Assembly: GCA_017533165.1 (NCBI GenBank)
Contig: JAFXIM010000188.1
Coordinates: 1 to 6,515, forward strand
Length of the DNA stretch: 6,515 nucleotides
Origin: Eggerthellaceae bacterium
GTDB taxonomy: Bacteria; Actinomycetota; Coriobacteriia; Coriobacteriales; Eggerthellaceae
Direction: 5' to 3'
Part shown: positions 5,701 to 6,515 of the stretch, piece by piece
Layout: every line of letters begins with the position of its first letter
Position numbering within the stretch: position 1 is the first letter of the stretch
Position numbers and translations under genes: made by a program
The notes under the pieces: generated by a model
The model's input: the letters and a program-made list of their open reading frames with translations, nothing else
Told to the model about the DNA's origin: nothing
Database searches by the model: none

Positions 5701-6363
5701 CTACAAAGCCGCCCCCTCAAGCGTCTGCTGAGCGATACGCGTAATAGTGAGCACCTCAAAGCCTTGAGGAGCCTTACCTGCAGCAAGGGTGGCCTCCACG
5801 CACTTGCTCATCAGCAAATCGGGACGGAGGCTTCCCGTAGGCTTAGACTCAAGCGTGAATACCGCGCTCTTCCCATCTTCGTCAAAGCTCACAGAACCGC
5901 AAAGGAAGTCGGAAACGAATAGCGTCTTTTCTTTCTTCTTCCTCACAACCGTGATCTCCTCGGGAACCACCAGCTCCTCGGGGCTCGTGGAAAAAACTAC
6001 GCGATAGGTGCAAACAGGAAACGCCACAGAAGCTGCAGGAGCCGAATGCTCCACATAGGCGCAGGATTGAACCATGAGATCCTCGGCACTTGCACTCTTC
6101 AACGCCGCAAGAGCCTTATCAGGGGCGACATAGCGCTCCAAGAACAGATCGAAGAACTCCTGAGTACCGCCAACACCAACCGGCAAAGCTGCACCGAAGG
6201 CAATGCGCATATGGGGCGAAAAGCCCTGGCTTACCGCATAGGGAAGCTTCGCACGCCGCACCGCGCGCTCAAGAGCCCTGCACAGTTCCAGGTGGGAGAG
6301 CATAGACAAACGTCCCGCCTTCACAAATACCACGCGCAGGCGAAACAAACGCGGATCAGCCAT
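5701..6363 (-). CDS. DUF2344 / TIGR03936 radical SAM-linked protein
   Basis: A 220-residue protein of the conserved family found beside, or fused to, a particular radical SAM protein (TIGR03960). Its biochemical role is not established to my knowledge. Hallmarks are FRLRVVFVKAGRLSMLSHLE (residues 7-26), LERAVRRAKLPYAVSQGFSP (31-50) and HMRIAFGAALPVG (51-63), together matching the family's 'SHLDLxRxxERAxRRA..P.A.SQGFNPHP.ISFA.ALPVG' pattern. Length is typical. The ATG at 6361-6363 overlaps the stop codon of the upstream gene (TAATG) and is preceded by a purine-rich GGGGGAGGAG site inside that gene, so the two are translationally coupled. No clear terminator separates it from the tRNA-Asp promoter, so some read-through into the tRNA gene is possible. 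Confidence 0.9.
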   Translation of the reverse strand: MADPRLFRLRVVFVKAGRLSMLSHLELCRALERAVRRAKLPYAVSQGFSPHMRIAFGAALPVGVGGTQEFFDLFLERYVAPDKALAALKSASAEDLMVQSCAYVEHSAPAASVAFPVCTYRVVFSTSPEELVVPEEITVVRKKKEKTLFVSDFLCGSVSFDEDGKSAVFTLESKPTGSLRPDLLMSKCVEATLAAGKAPQGFEVLTITRIAQQTLEGAAL

Positions 6364-6515
6364 TATCGCTCCTCCCCCTTTTCCTCACCCATGGCGCGCT
6401 CTCGAATACGCGTGCTTTCCGCAAGCAAACGCGCGCGCTTCTGCTCGGGCGTAAGGCCCTTAACCTGGGCGAAGGCTTCGTCTCTCTCGGATGTGAGTCT
6501 CTCGGGCTGAGCCGC
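6363..6515 (-). CDS. C-terminal 50 codons of an upstream gene, probably the partner radical SAM protein (TIGR03960-like)
   Basis: The minus-strand frame is open from the window edge to TAA at 6365-6363. It encodes a charged, helical tail rich in Glu, Arg and Ala that includes VKGLTPEQKRARLLAEST and ends in GEEKGEER. No catalytic motif is visible because the CxxxCxxC region would lie far upstream. The assignment rests on the DUF2344 gene directly downstream, which normally follows or is fused to a radical SAM protein, and on the one-base TAATG overlap. The frame is secure; the product name is an inference from context. Confidence 0.7.
   Translation of the reverse strand, partial: AAQPERLTSERDEAFAQVKGLTPEQKRARLLAESTRIRERAMGEEKGEER

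Overview
This window looks like chromosomal DNA from a Gram-positive, moderately GC-rich member of the Coriobacteriia (Eggerthella/Slackia-like). The basis is the set of protein families, their gene order and the strong AGGAGG-type ribosome binding sites. No species can be named from the sequence alone, and the lineage is an inference.

Left third (1-2640), minus strand: an apparent three-gene transcription unit reads leftward. It starts with a 609-residue protein that has an N-terminal helical region, a long acidic/Ala/Ser/Pro-rich linker and a C-terminal AAA+-like module without a canonical Walker A or Walker B. A 17-nt gap separates it from an Rrf2-family regulator with an IscR-like Cys/Cys/Cys/His ligand set. 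The adenine DNA glycosylase gene mutY, cut by the left edge, follows only 2 nt later.

Middle (2641-5064): a HAD-IB type phosphatase gene (minus) lies upstream of that unit on the same strand. Across a 245-nt intergenic region it is divergent from a 12-TM Major Facilitator transporter gene (plus), whose start is fixed by an AGGGGGA Shine-Dalgarno.

Non-coding block (5065-5502): just after the transporter gene is a near-perfect 41-bp direct repeat (two copies, 43-bp period). After it comes a 188-bp element with 51-bp imperfect terminal inverted repeats, each ending in an identical 15-bp core, and two smaller palindromes inside. It resembles a MITE or other dispersed intergenic repeat and is the most unusual non-coding feature here.

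Right part (5466-6515), minus strand: a complete tRNA-Asp(GTC) gene has its own promoter, encoded CCA and a strong intrinsic terminator. Upstream are a DUF2344 'radical SAM-linked' protein gene and the last 50 codons of the gene before it, probably the partner radical SAM protein. Those two overlap in a TAATG junction, implying translational coupling.

I see no phage, CRISPR, toxin-antitoxin or defence system. The two leads are the degenerate AAA+ protein co-transcribed with a probable Fe-S sensing regulator and mutY, and the inverted-repeat element beside the tRNA gene.
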